Shown here piece after piece: positions 7,606 to 13,477 of a stretch of 20,527 nucleotides of DNA. Position 1 is the stretch's first letter; every line of letters begins with the position of its first letter. The position numbers and the translations under genes are program-made. A model generated the notes under the pieces. That model saw nothing but the letters and a program-made list of their open reading frames with translations, had not been told where the DNA came from and did no database searches. Origin of the DNA: a bacterium (GTDB taxonomy: Bacteria > RBG-13-66-14); assembly GCA_026398675.1 (NCBI GenBank), contig JAPLSK010000170.1:1-20527 (forward strand), read 5' to 3'.

Positions 7606-7638
7606 GGGAAAGAAAAGGGGAGCGGCCGGGCGCTCCCC
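7606..7638 (-). terminator. Rho-independent terminator upstream of the lipoprotein-ruvB unit
   Basis: On the minus strand GGGGAGCG and CGCTCCCC form an 8-bp perfect stem around CCCGGC (7638-7617), followed by TTTTCTTT. It would stop transcripts from the 7935-9191 gene after they cross the repeat cluster. Confidence 0.75.
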
Positions 7639-7720
7639 TTCCCTGCGGTCATCCGCCCGCCTCAAAAGGCGACCACGGCGTCCAGCGGGGATACCTAACC
7701 CCGCCGCTTCTACGTCTCTA

Positions 7721-7932
7721 CCCTCACCCTCTCCCTTAAAGGGAGAGGGGACATAAGGCGACCCTTACCCACCCCGACCCGTGCCTCGCATTTGCGATGA
7801 CGTAGGGGTGGGTGTCCACACCCGCCCGCTGGATTCACCACCACTTGGTGCTTGAATGTAGGGCGGGGACTTTAGTCCCCGCCGTTCCTAGACCAGACCC
7901 TCACCCCAGCCCTCTCCCTGGGAGGGAGAGGG
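7721..7932. repeat. Cluster of palindromic intergenic repeats, copy 2
   Basis: This fills most of the 374-base gap between two minus-strand genes. It has the same four element types as 1715-1945 in a different order: B at 7721-7753 (CCCTCACCCTCTCCC facing GGGAGAGGGGACAT), A at 7802-7828 (GGGTGTCCACACCC core), C at 7858-7884 (GGGGACTTTAGTCCCC core) and D at 7897-7932 (CCCTCACCCC...CCTCTCCC facing AGGGAGAGGG). No coding frame is credible here. Confidence 0.75.
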
Positions 7933-7934
7933 GG

Positions 7935-9191
7935 TTATGTCTTCAGGGGCTTTTTCTGCGCGGCGGGGAAGAGGACGTTGTTCAATATCAGCCGGTAGCC
8001 CGGCGAGTGGGGGTAGAGCGAGAGCTCGGTGGGCGGGTCGCCGACGAAGTGCTGAAAATCCTCGGGGTCGTGGCCGCCGAGGAAGCTGAAGGCCCCTTCC
8101 CCGCAAACCCCGTAGAGGTACTTCACCTCGTCCAGCCCGTCCACCGTGGCCAGAATCACGCAGGAGTCCTTTACCTGGTCGCGGACGAAGGCGGTGTCCT
8201 GCCCCATGAAGTCGGGGATGGTGCGGACCTGGCACTGGGTCAGGAGGGTGGGGATGGGGTCGAACTTGGCGGCGAACTCGAAGAGGGTGAAGGTGGGCCG
8301 CACCCCGGCGGGCAGGTCGTAGAGCCCCCGCCCCCGGGGCGTGTCTATGGACGAAATCTCGTACAGGTTCGGGTCGGGGTAAACCTCGAAGTCGGTGAAG
8401 GCCAGGCAGCGTGAGTAGTCGAGCTTGGAGTTGTAGCCCGGCGTGACGGGCGTGCCGTCAATGGAGGGGTCCACGATGTCTATCCCGGCGGCGGCCAGGG
8501 CCACGTCCAGGCTCGCCGGGGCCGAGCACATGGCGAACAAGAACCCGCCCGACTCCACGTATTGGCGTATCTTTTCCGCCACGGCCAGCTTATGTTCGGG
8601 CACCGTGGCGTAACCGGCCTCGTGCGCCGCCCGCTCGAACTCCGACCGCATCGTGCGGAACCACTCCGCCCCGCCCTCGGACTGGGAAAATTTCCCGTAC
8701 TGCCCGGTGAAGTCCTCGTGGTGCAGGTGGAGCCAGTCGAAGTGGTCCAGATCCCCGGCCAGGACCTCGGCGTCCCAGATGCGCTCGTAGGGTATCTCGG
8801 CGTAGGTGAGCGCCAGCATCACCGCGTCGTCCCAGGGCTCGTAGGTGTCGGGGGCGTAAACCGCCACCTGGGGCGCCATTTCCAGAAGGACGGAGTCCAT
8901 GTTCTCGGTCTCGATGGTGGCTCGGATGGCCGCCTCGGCGCCGTCGTCCACCGATTCCAGCGTCACCCCGCGCACCGCCGCCAGCTCGACCAGGCCCGGG
9001 ATGTCGGGGGTGAGCCAGCTCCCGCCGCGGTAGTTCAACAGCCACTCGCAGTCGTACCCTTGCGAAAGGACCCAGTAGGCCACGCCGTAGGCCTTGAGGT
9101 GGTCGGTCTGCGCGGAGTCCATGGGGATAAGGTATTTTCCCCAGGCCGGGGCGAGGGCGAAGAGGAGGATGATGAGTGGCAGGCGTTTCAT
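7935..9191 (-). CDS. Conserved secreted protein (family often labelled 'asparagine synthetase B')
   Basis: 418 residues with a signal peptide (M-K-R-L-P-L-I-I-L-L-F-A-L-A-P-A-W-G). The mature chain begins K-Y-L-I-P-M-D-S-A-Q-T-D-H-L-K-A-Y-G-V-A and has W-L-L-N-Y-R-G-G-S-W, P-W-D-D-A-V, W-L-H-L-H-H-E-D-F-T-G-Q-Y-G-K-F near 155-170, G-G-F-L-F-A-M-C-S-A near 218, and a C-terminal G-G-H-D-P-E-D-F-Q-H-F-V-G-D-P-P-T-E-L. From memory, close relatives occur in Bacteroidetes and are often labelled 'asparagine synthetase B'. I see neither the N-terminal glutaminase Cys nor the S-G-G-x-D-S synthetase loop here, so that name is not supported. His- and Asp-rich motifs suggest a metal-dependent or amidotransferase-like fold (inference). 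A TATAAT lies only 9 bases before the ATG and there is no ribosome site. Confidence 0.85.
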   Translation of the reverse strand: MKRLPLIILLFALAPAWGKYLIPMDSAQTDHLKAYGVAYWVLSQGYDCEWLLNYRGGSWLTPDIPGLVELAAVRGVTLESVDDGAEAAIRATIETENMDSVLLEMAPQVAVYAPDTYEPWDDAVMLALTYAEIPYERIWDAEVLAGDLDHFDWLHLHHEDFTGQYGKFSQSEGGAEWFRTMRSEFERAAHEAGYATVPEHKLAVAEKIRQYVESGGFLFAMCSAPASLDVALAAAGIDIVDPSIDGTPVTPGYNSKLDYSRCLAFTDFEVYPDPNLYEISSIDTPRGRGLYDLPAGVRPTFTLFEFAAKFDPIPTLLTQCQVRTIPDFMGQDTAFVRDQVKDSCVILATVDGLDEVKYLYGVCGEGAFSFLGGHDPEDFQHFVGDPPTELSLYPHSPGYRLILNNVLFPAAQKKPLKT

Positions 9192-9200
9192 GGGACGGAT

Positions 9201-9206
9201 ATTATA
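9201..9206 (-). promoter_or_regulatory. -10 element giving an almost leaderless message
   Basis: Perfect TATAAT (9206-9201). With a normal 6-8 base gap the transcript would start at 9193-9195, only 2-4 bases before ATG 9191. No clear -35 is seen (TTGGAA at a 19-base spacing is the best). Confidence 0.5.
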
Positions 9207-9235
9207 CGAGCGGTGTGTACAGGCGTTCCAAGACA

Positions 9236-9260
9236 GGCGGGGTACGGAGCCCCCGCCCTA
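9236..9260. repeat. Inverted-orientation member of repeat type C
   Basis: GGCGGGG (9236-9242) pairs with CCCCGCC (9251-9257), followed by CTA. Read on the minus strand it begins TAGGGCGGGGGCT, close to the start of element C at 1826 and 7858 but with a different loop. No T-run follows, so it is not a standard terminator. The surrounding 116-base gap holds nothing else apart from the -10 above. Confidence 0.55.
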
Positions 9261-9307
9261 CGGAAATTAAATCAATGATGCAAGCGGTAGCGACCTGTGC
9301 CGACTGC

Positions 9308-9742
9308 TTAAAGGTCCGCCAGGTCGGCGTCGGCCTCGCCCTTCTTCAGTCGCTCCAAATCCTCGGCGGACTTCTGCTCCCTTGAAACCTTATCCGCCTC
9401 CTGGCCCGTCTTGGATTCCTCCCCCACCATGTCGTCAATCTGCCCCTTGAGGAGCTCCGCCCGGTCGGTCGGGGTGAGGTCGGGCCCGGCCCCTTCGGCG
9501 AGGGCGGCCTCGGCCAGGAGCTTATCGGCCTCGGCGATTTTCCCGCGGCAGCGCCCCTCGTCCTCTTTCAGCTCCGCGAGTTTCCCCTCGGCGGCCTCGA
9601 CGAGGTGCGGCTTGGCGGCCCCCTCGGCCAGTCGGCGGCGCTCCTCCCACAGCTTGACGTCCTCCAAGACCCGCGCCAGGTCCTTCTCGAAGAGCTTCTT
9701 GACCTTGAGCGCCTCGTAGTAACCCTGCCCGTGCCCGGCCAT
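9308..9742 (-). CDS. Small coiled-coil protein with a PspA-like C-terminal tail
   Basis: 144 residues, start ATG 9742 with AAGGGG upstream. Charged, Ala/Glu/Lys-rich sequence predicts long helices or coiled coil from about 10 to 135. There is no signal peptide or membrane segment. The last 16 residues, L-E-R-L-K-K-G-E-A-D-A-D-L-A-D-L, match 11 of the last 16 residues of the PspA encoded just upstream (L-K-R-L-K-S-G-D-A-D-S-D-L-K-D-L). It is the third gene of the PspA operon, 78 bases after pspA, with a hairpin between. It may be a shortened PspA paralogue or a partner that copies the PspA tail (inference). I know no named family. Confidence 0.75.
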   Translation of the reverse strand: MAGHGQGYYEALKVKKLFEKDLARVLEDVKLWEERRRLAEGAAKPHLVEAAEGKLAELKEDEGRCRGKIAEADKLLAEAALAEGAGPDLTPTDRAELLKGQIDDMVGEESKTGQEADKVSREQKSAEDLERLKKGEADADLADL

Positions 9743-9771
9743 GGCCGCCCCTTCGTGGGTAAGAATGACGC

Positions 9772-9799
9772 GGGGGAGGAGCGGTGCGGCCCCTCCCCC
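9772..9799. other. Intercistronic hairpin between pspA and the small coiled-coil gene
   Basis: GGGGGAGG (9772-9779) faces CCTCCCCC (9792-9799) around a 12-base loop. On the minus strand no T-run follows, so it looks like an attenuator or RNA-stability hairpin rather than a strong terminator. Confidence 0.5.
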
Positions 9800-9820
9800 G
9801 TCTCTTGATGCGAAACCGGT

Positions 9821-10504
9821 TTACAGGTCCTTCAAGTCGGAGTCGGCGTCGCCGCTCTTCAGGCGCTTGAGCTGCTCGTCCACGCCGACCTTCTCCAGCT
9901 CCTTGAACTCCTTGTCGAGGCTGTCGGTTTCGAGCTCGGCCATGTCCACGGCGGCCTCGCCCTCGGCCTCGAGCTTGTCCACCTTTTCCTCCATGCGGTC
10001 GAAGGTGGAGAAGGCGCCGGAGTCGTTGATGTCGGCCATGGTCTCGTGGATTTTCTTCTGGGCGTCGGCGCGCTTGGCCCGGGCGATGAGGAGCTGCTTC
10101 TGGCTCTTGCACTCCTCTATTTTGCGCTGGAGCTGGCGGAGCGAGTTCTTCAGGGCCTCGGTGGCCTGCTTCTGCTTCTCCCACTGCTCCTTGAAGCCGC
10201 GGGCGCTATCGGCGGCGTTCGTCTTGCGCAGAAGGGCCTCCTGGGCCAGGTCCTCGCGACCCGCGTCCATGGCCTGCTTGGCCTTTTCGGCCCAGTCGAA
10301 GGCTTCCTTCTTGTCCCTTTCGTACTGGTTGCAGAGCCGCTTCTCGTCGGCGACGGTCACCATCACCTGCTTCTTGGCCTCGGCGTAGTGCTCCTCCATC
10401 TCGTACACCATCTGGTTGAGCAGCTTTTCCGGGTCCTCGGCCTTTTCCAGCATGGCGTTGATGTTCGCCTTGAGGATGTCACCCATGCGCTTGAAGATTC
10501 CCAT
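9821..10504 (-). CDS. pspA: PspA/IM30 (Vipp1) family membrane-stress protein
   Basis: 227 residues, the typical size. This peripheral membrane protein, an ESCRT-III relative, assembles into large oligomers that protect a damaged inner membrane. The N-terminal amphipathic helix M-G-I-F-K-R-M-G-D-I-L-K-A-N-I-N-A-M-L-E is followed by the family motif E-D-P-E-K-L-L-N-Q-M and then continuous heptad-like helices to about 200, including A-M-D-A-G-R-E-D-L-A-Q-E-A-L-L-R-K. The C-terminal D-E-Q-L-K-R-L-K-S-G-D-A-D-S-D-L-K-D-L forms the last helix. ATG 10504 has GGGGGAG three bases upstream. It sits between a YbjN/CesT-like gene and a small coiled-coil gene on one strand. No pspF or pspBC is present. 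Confidence 0.93.
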   Translation of the reverse strand: MGIFKRMGDILKANINAMLEKAEDPEKLLNQMVYEMEEHYAEAKKQVMVTVADEKRLCNQYERDKKEAFDWAEKAKQAMDAGREDLAQEALLRKTNAADSARGFKEQWEKQKQATEALKNSLRQLQRKIEECKSQKQLLIARAKRADAQKKIHETMADINDSGAFSTFDRMEEKVDKLEAEGEAAVDMAELETDSLDKEFKELEKVGVDEQLKRLKSGDADSDLKDL

Positions 10505-10556
10505 GATCTCCCCCGTATCCGGTGAGGTTTTTTACCCTTGCATGTGGAAAATAAGG

Positions 10557-10931
10557 CTAGCCCTTGCGGATGGCGTCGTAAATCATCTGCGCGCCGTTCT
10601 CCAGGGCCATGACGCTGGCGTGGATTTCGTCGGCGTGGATGCCGGCGCCCTCCACGGAGTCCACGAGGACCAGGTCGTTGCCGTCAATGGCGACCGCGCC
10701 GTGGTCCAGCTTCATGTTCAAGCCCAGGAGCTTCTTGAACAAGGCGACGTCCGCGTCGGCCGGAACCTCGGCCAGCTTCAGCCGGAAGAGGACCAGGTTC
10801 TCCGCCACCGAGACGACCACGTTTGTCGAGTCGTCGTGGTCGGCGTTGATCACCCAGACCCCCTCGGCGACCTGGTTGTAGTCGTAGTTCAGGTTGAGGA
10901 AGAAGTGTTCGAGTTTCGTAGGCGTGAGCAT
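10557..10931 (-). CDS. YbjN / type III secretion chaperone-like fold protein
   Basis: 124 residues, cytosolic, no signal peptide. The alternation of strands and helices fits the YbjN/CesT-like fold: Y-N-Q-V-A-E-G-V-W-V-I-N, N-V-V-V-S-V-A-E-N-L-V-L-F-R-L-K-L, L-F-K-K-L-L-G-L-N, G-A-V-A-I-D-G-N-D-L-V-L-V-D-S, then a final helix A-L-E-N-G-A-Q-M-I-Y-D-A-I. Proteins of this fold bind partners as small dimers. As first gene of the operon, 52 bases before pspA, it may chaperone or regulate PspA (inference from position). ATG 10931 has GGGGG four bases upstream. The recognition rests on pattern alone. Confidence 0.72.
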   Translation of the reverse strand: MLTPTKLEHFFLNLNYDYNQVAEGVWVINADHDDSTNVVVSVAENLVLFRLKLAEVPADADVALFKKLLGLNMKLDHGAVAIDGNDLVLVDSVEGAGIHADEIHASVMALENGAQMIYDAIRKG

Positions 10932-10983
10932 GGCGCCCCCTTGAATTTTTTAAAAATCGGCGGTTCGGCGTTTCTGGAAACCT

Positions 10984-11012
10984 AGTCTACCAAAGGGAGT
11001 CTTGCCGGGCAA
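10984..11012 (-). promoter_or_regulatory. Probable promoter of the PspA operon
   Basis: -35 TTGCCC (11012-11007), 17-base spacer, -10 TAGACT (10989-10984); start expected near 10977, giving a leader of about 46 bases. The -35 lies in a small palindrome TTGCCCGGCAA. A second TATAAT on this strand (11136-11131) could add a longer transcript. Otherwise the gap 11013-11150 holds nothing I can name. Confidence 0.5.
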
Positions 11013-11150
11013 GGGGAATCGGTCGGGCGGTTGTGGCGTGCGTCTTCGGGAATAAGTAAAAAGCAACCGTCGTCACCGCAACCACTGTGAAGGGATAGAT
11101 GCGAACCTGGGTGTGGGTGTTGAAAAAGAGATTATACCAAGTGGCATCGG

Positions 11151-11408
11151 CTACCGGTATACATCCCGTCTGTGCCTCACGCGGATGATTAAAATCAGCA
11201 GCCGGTCATCCTCGACCTGATAGATGACCCTGTAGTCGCCGATTCTGATACGGTAGCGGTCGGCCGAGTCGGTTAACTTTCGAACCCCAGGCGGTCGCGG
11301 CTCCGGTGACAGTTGCTCTATCTTCTTGATTATCCGTGCATTAACGGTAGGATTCAGCTATTTCAAATCCCGGTACGCCCGTTTCGTCAAGACCACCCGG
11401 TAAGCCAT
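11151..11408 (-). pseudogene. RelE/ParE-family toxin interrupted by an amber codon
   Basis: ATG 11408 directly abuts the antitoxin stop (TAG-ATG, no gap). The frame reads M-A-Y-R-V-V-L-T-K-R-A-Y-R-D-L-K, then TAG (11360-11358), then continues without further stops to TAG at 11151. The second part has the hallmark RelE sequence: R-Y-R-I-R-I-G-D-Y-R-V-I-Y-Q-V-E-D-D-R-L-L-I-L-I-I-R-V-R-H-R-R-D-V-Y. One base change (TAG from AAG or CAG) explains the break. TAG ends several intact genes here (2027, 10557, 11409), so it is not a sense codon. No ATG, GTG or TTG restart is available before the core motif. RelE toxins cleave mRNA in the ribosome; this copy should be inactive unless the stop is read through or is a sequencing error. 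Confidence 0.85.
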
Positions 11409-11678
11409 CTAATCCAGTCCAAGCTCGGCTTTAAGCTGTTCCAGGCTGATTGTGCCTTCCCGCCGCACCTCTTTTAGAATTTTTTCCGCCTCCCGGTTGT
11501 CCATCTCATCCTCGTATCTCTCTAAGAGTTCGAGAAAGAGCTGGTAGCGCTGCGGCGGGATGAGCACCGCCTGTTTCTTGTTGCGTCGGGTGATGATGTA
11601 ATCCTCTAGACCGTAGTGGATTTTGTTTAGCAGGTCGGCCAAGGTCGCCCGGGCTTCGGTTATGGAGATGGTCTTCAT
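11409..11678 (-). CDS. Phd/YefM-family antitoxin
   Basis: 89 residues. The frame is open further upstream, but ATG 11678 is chosen: AGGAG lies five bases before it and it gives the canonical M-K-T-I-S-I-T-E-A-R-A-T-L-A-D-L-L-N-K-I start. This N-terminal half is the DNA-binding dimer fold (next Y-I-I-T-R-R-N-K-K-Q-A-V-L-I-P). The C-terminal half (E-R-Y-E-D-E-M-D-N-R-E-A-E-K-I-L) is the toxin-binding tail. Such antitoxins bind the toxin and repress their own promoter; the matching operator is directly upstream. The adjacent toxin is broken, so this may now act as a solitary repressor or as protection against related toxins. Its composition is less GC-rich than that of its neighbours, which suggests horizontal arrival. 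Confidence 0.9.
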   Translation of the reverse strand: MKTISITEARATLADLLNKIHYGLEDYIITRRNKKQAVLIPPQRYQLFLELLERYEDEMDNREAEKILKEVRREGTISLEQLKAELGLD

Positions 11679-11690
11679 CGCTGCTCCTAA

Positions 11691-11716
11691 ATGTACATAA
11701 TGTACGTTACGTACAT
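11691..11716 (-). promoter_or_regulatory. Toxin-antitoxin operator
   Basis: A perfect 17-base palindrome ATGTACGTTACGTACAT (11700-11716) has an extra half-site ATGTACAT at 11691-11698, giving three TGTAC/GTACA units. It covers the expected transcription start and lies between the promoter and the antitoxin ATG, as expected for autorepression by the antitoxin dimer. Confidence 0.8.
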
Positions 11717-11746
11717 ATTGTAACCGAACCATTCTCCTAGTGTCAA
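11717..11746 (-). promoter_or_regulatory. Promoter of the toxin-antitoxin operon
   Basis: Perfect -35 TTGACA (11746-11741), 18-base spacer, -10 TACAAT (11722-11717, 5 of 6 matches), directly next to the operator palindrome. Confidence 0.75.
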
Positions 11747-11761
11747 CCTACCTCCCCCTTT

Positions 11762-11802
11762 GTTCCCTCCGGTCACTCCCACTCGATAGTAGCAGGCGGT
11801 TT
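11762..11802 (-). pseudogene. guaA: Relic of a second guaA 3' end
   Basis: The 41 bases at 11762-11802 match 11867-11907, the true guaA end plus its 3' flank, at 35 positions. On the minus strand the relic reads K-P-P-A-T-I-E-W-E-stop, the universal GuaA C-terminus, and is preceded by an in-frame TAA. All six differences are third-codon-position changes that leave the protein unchanged. Nothing further upstream in the relic matches GuaA. It sits in the 130-base gap between the toxin-antitoxin promoter and guaA, which otherwise holds nothing recognisable. Confidence 0.75.
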
Positions 11803-11877
11803 TTAGCCCCGCGAGGAGAGGTTCACCAATTCGAGGACCGTCCCCGCGAAGTGCGACTTACGCGGCGTTCCCTCCGG

Positions 11878-13323
11878 TCATTCCCATTCGATGGTGGCCG
11901 GGGGTTTCGAGGACACGTCGTAGGTCACCCGGTTGACGCCGGGGACCTCGTTGATTATCCGGCTGGAGATTTTCGCCAGCACCTCGTAGGGCATGCGGTA
12001 CCAGTCGGCGGTCATGCCGTCCACGCTGGTCACGGCGCGCAGGGTGACGGTGTTGGCGTAGGTGCGCTCGTCGCCCATAACCCCCACGCTCTTGATCGGC
12101 AGAAGGACGGCGAAGGCCTGCCAGATGTCGTCGTAGATTCCCGCCGCATGAAGTTCTTCGAGGTAGATCACGTCGGCGGCGCGTAGGGCCACGAGCCGCT
12201 CCCGGGTCACCTCGCCCAAAATGCGAATCGCCAGCCCGGGGCCGGGGAATGGGTGGCGCCCCAGGATTTTCTCCGGGAGGCCCAGCTCCCGCCCCACCGC
12301 GCGCACCTCGTCCTTGAAGAGCTCGCGCAGCGGCTCCACCAGCTTCAGGCGCATCGTATCCGGCAGGCCGCCCACGTTGTGGTGGCTCTTTATCGTGGCC
12401 GAGGGGCCCTTGACCGACACGCTCTCTATCACGTCGGGGTAGAGGGTGCCCTGGGCGAGGAATTCGGGCCTCGGCGATATGCCGTCGGCGGCGCGCTGGA
12501 AGACCTCGATGAAGGTGTGGCCGATGCGCTTGCGCTTGGTCTCCGGGTCGGTCACCCCGGCCAGGGCGGTGAGGAACTCCTCCGACGCGTCCACCATCTT
12601 CACCGGCAGGCCGAGCCCGGCGTAGCACTCCATGACCTCCGCCACCTCGTCGGTCCGCAGGACGCCGTTGTCCACGAAGATGCAGTGCAGACGGTCGCCC
12701 AGCGCCCGGTGCAAGAGCACCGAGTTGACCGTGGAGTCCACCCCGCCCGAGATGCCGCTGACCAAGCGCCCGCCCTTCACCTCATCGCGCACCCTTTCAA
12801 TCGTTGACTCGATGAAGGAGCTCATCCGCCAATCGCCGGCGCAGCCGCAGACGCGGTAGAGGAAGTTGGCCAGGATGGCCGGGCCCTCGGGGGTGTGGTG
12901 CACCTCGGGGTGGAACTGAACGCCGTAGATGGACCGGCCCTTGTCGCGCACCGCGGCGTAGGGCGAGTTCGGAGTGTGGGCGATGGCCTCGAAGCCGGGC
13001 GGCAGGGATTCCACCCGGTCGCCGTGGCTCATCCACACCGGCTCCTCCAGGCTCAGCCCGGCGAAAAGATCGGAGGAGTCGGTGATGGAGAGCAGGGCGG
13101 GGCCGTACTCCTTGCGCGTGGCCCGGCCGACCTCGCCGCCCAGGCGCTCCACCGTGGCCTGCAGGCCGTAGCAGATGCCCAGCACGGGAACCCCCAGATC
13201 GTAGATGGCCGGATCGCACAGGGGTGACCCCGCATCCAGTACGCTCGCCGGTCCGCCGGAAAGAATGATCCCGGCCGGCTTGCGGCCAGCCAGTTCCCCG
13301 GCCGCCGTGTTGAAACGCAGCAA
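11878..13323 (-). CDS. guaA: GMP synthase (glutamine-hydrolysing), N-terminally truncated
   Basis: 481 codons against about 525 in E. coli. The enzyme converts XMP to GMP using ATP and glutamine. The class I amidotransferase triad is intact: Cys51 in G-I-C-Y-G-L-Q, with His138 and Glu140 in Q-F-H-P-E-V. The ATP-pyrophosphatase P-loop S-G-G-V-D-S (192-197) and the C-terminus K-P-P-A-T-I-E-W-E are also present. The usual first ~35 residues, with the strand I-L-I-L-D-F-G-S-Q-Y-T-Q, are missing: homology begins at about R-F-N-T-A-A-G-E-L. The only start in frame is TTG 13323, with no ribosome site; the frame stays open upstream to a TAA inside a palindromic repeat array, without ATG or GTG. The fold's first beta strand would be lost, so activity is doubtful. 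Either a full copy lies elsewhere or this gene is decaying. Confidence 0.88.
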   Translation of the reverse strand: MLRFNTAAGELAGRKPAGIILSGGPASVLDAGSPLCDPAIYDLGVPVLGICYGLQATVERLGGEVGRATRKEYGPALLSITDSSDLFAGLSLEEPVWMSHGDRVESLPPGFEAIAHTPNSPYAAVRDKGRSIYGVQFHPEVHHTPEGPAILANFLYRVCGCAGDWRMSSFIESTIERVRDEVKGGRLVSGISGGVDSTVNSVLLHRALGDRLHCIFVDNGVLRTDEVAEVMECYAGLGLPVKMVDASEEFLTALAGVTDPETKRKRIGHTFIEVFQRAADGISPRPEFLAQGTLYPDVIESVSVKGPSATIKSHHNVGGLPDTMRLKLVEPLRELFKDEVRAVGRELGLPEKILGRHPFPGPGLAIRILGEVTRERLVALRAADVIYLEELHAAGIYDDIWQAFAVLLPIKSVGVMGDERTYANTVTLRAVTSVDGMTADWYRMPYEVLAKISSRIINEVPGVNRVTYDVSSKPPATIEWE

Positions 13324-13373
13324 TAGAGACTCGGGGCGGGTGGAGCACGTAAAAAAACCTCCCGCGGATATAG

Positions 13374-13456
13374 AGACAAGAGGTAAGACAAGGGTAAGAC
13401 AAGGGGTTTAAACCCCTTGTTCCCCCCTTGTTCCGCCCCTTGCCCCCTGCGGGGGG
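13374..13456. repeat. Inverted-repeat array centred on CAAGGGGTTTAAACCCCTTG
   Basis: The perfect palindrome is at 13400-13419, extended by one more A/T pair (13399-13420). To its left are three imperfect direct copies of AGACAAGGG(G). To its right are three copies of CCCCTTG(TTCC). The two arms mirror each other. A further hairpin, CCCCC-TGC-GGGGG, is at 13443-13455. It occupies most of the gap between guaA and the next gene and abuts the truncated guaA start. The same palindrome is found at 17533 and, split, at 20187/20308. Confidence 0.75.
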
Positions 13457-13477
13457 AGGTCTTTCGTTTCGGGTGGA

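Noticed and set aside
7935..9191. Calling this gene asparagine synthetase B
   Set aside because: A signal peptide is present and neither the N-terminal nucleophile Cys nor the synthetase P-loop motif is seen.
11740..12186. Plus-strand frame of 148 codons near the guaA end
   Set aside because: Antisense to the guaA C-terminus and the relic; no ribosome site or recognisable domain.
12797..13402. Alternative frame starting at GTG after GGGAGG upstream of guaA, as its true start
   Set aside because: It is in a different frame from GuaA and would need a frameshift; no GuaA N-terminal sequence appears in it.
13374..13456. Rho-independent terminator after paralogue 5
   Set aside because: The palindrome is strong, but neither side is followed by a clean T-run on the minus strand; the repeated arms fit a repeat element better. 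It may still slow transcription.
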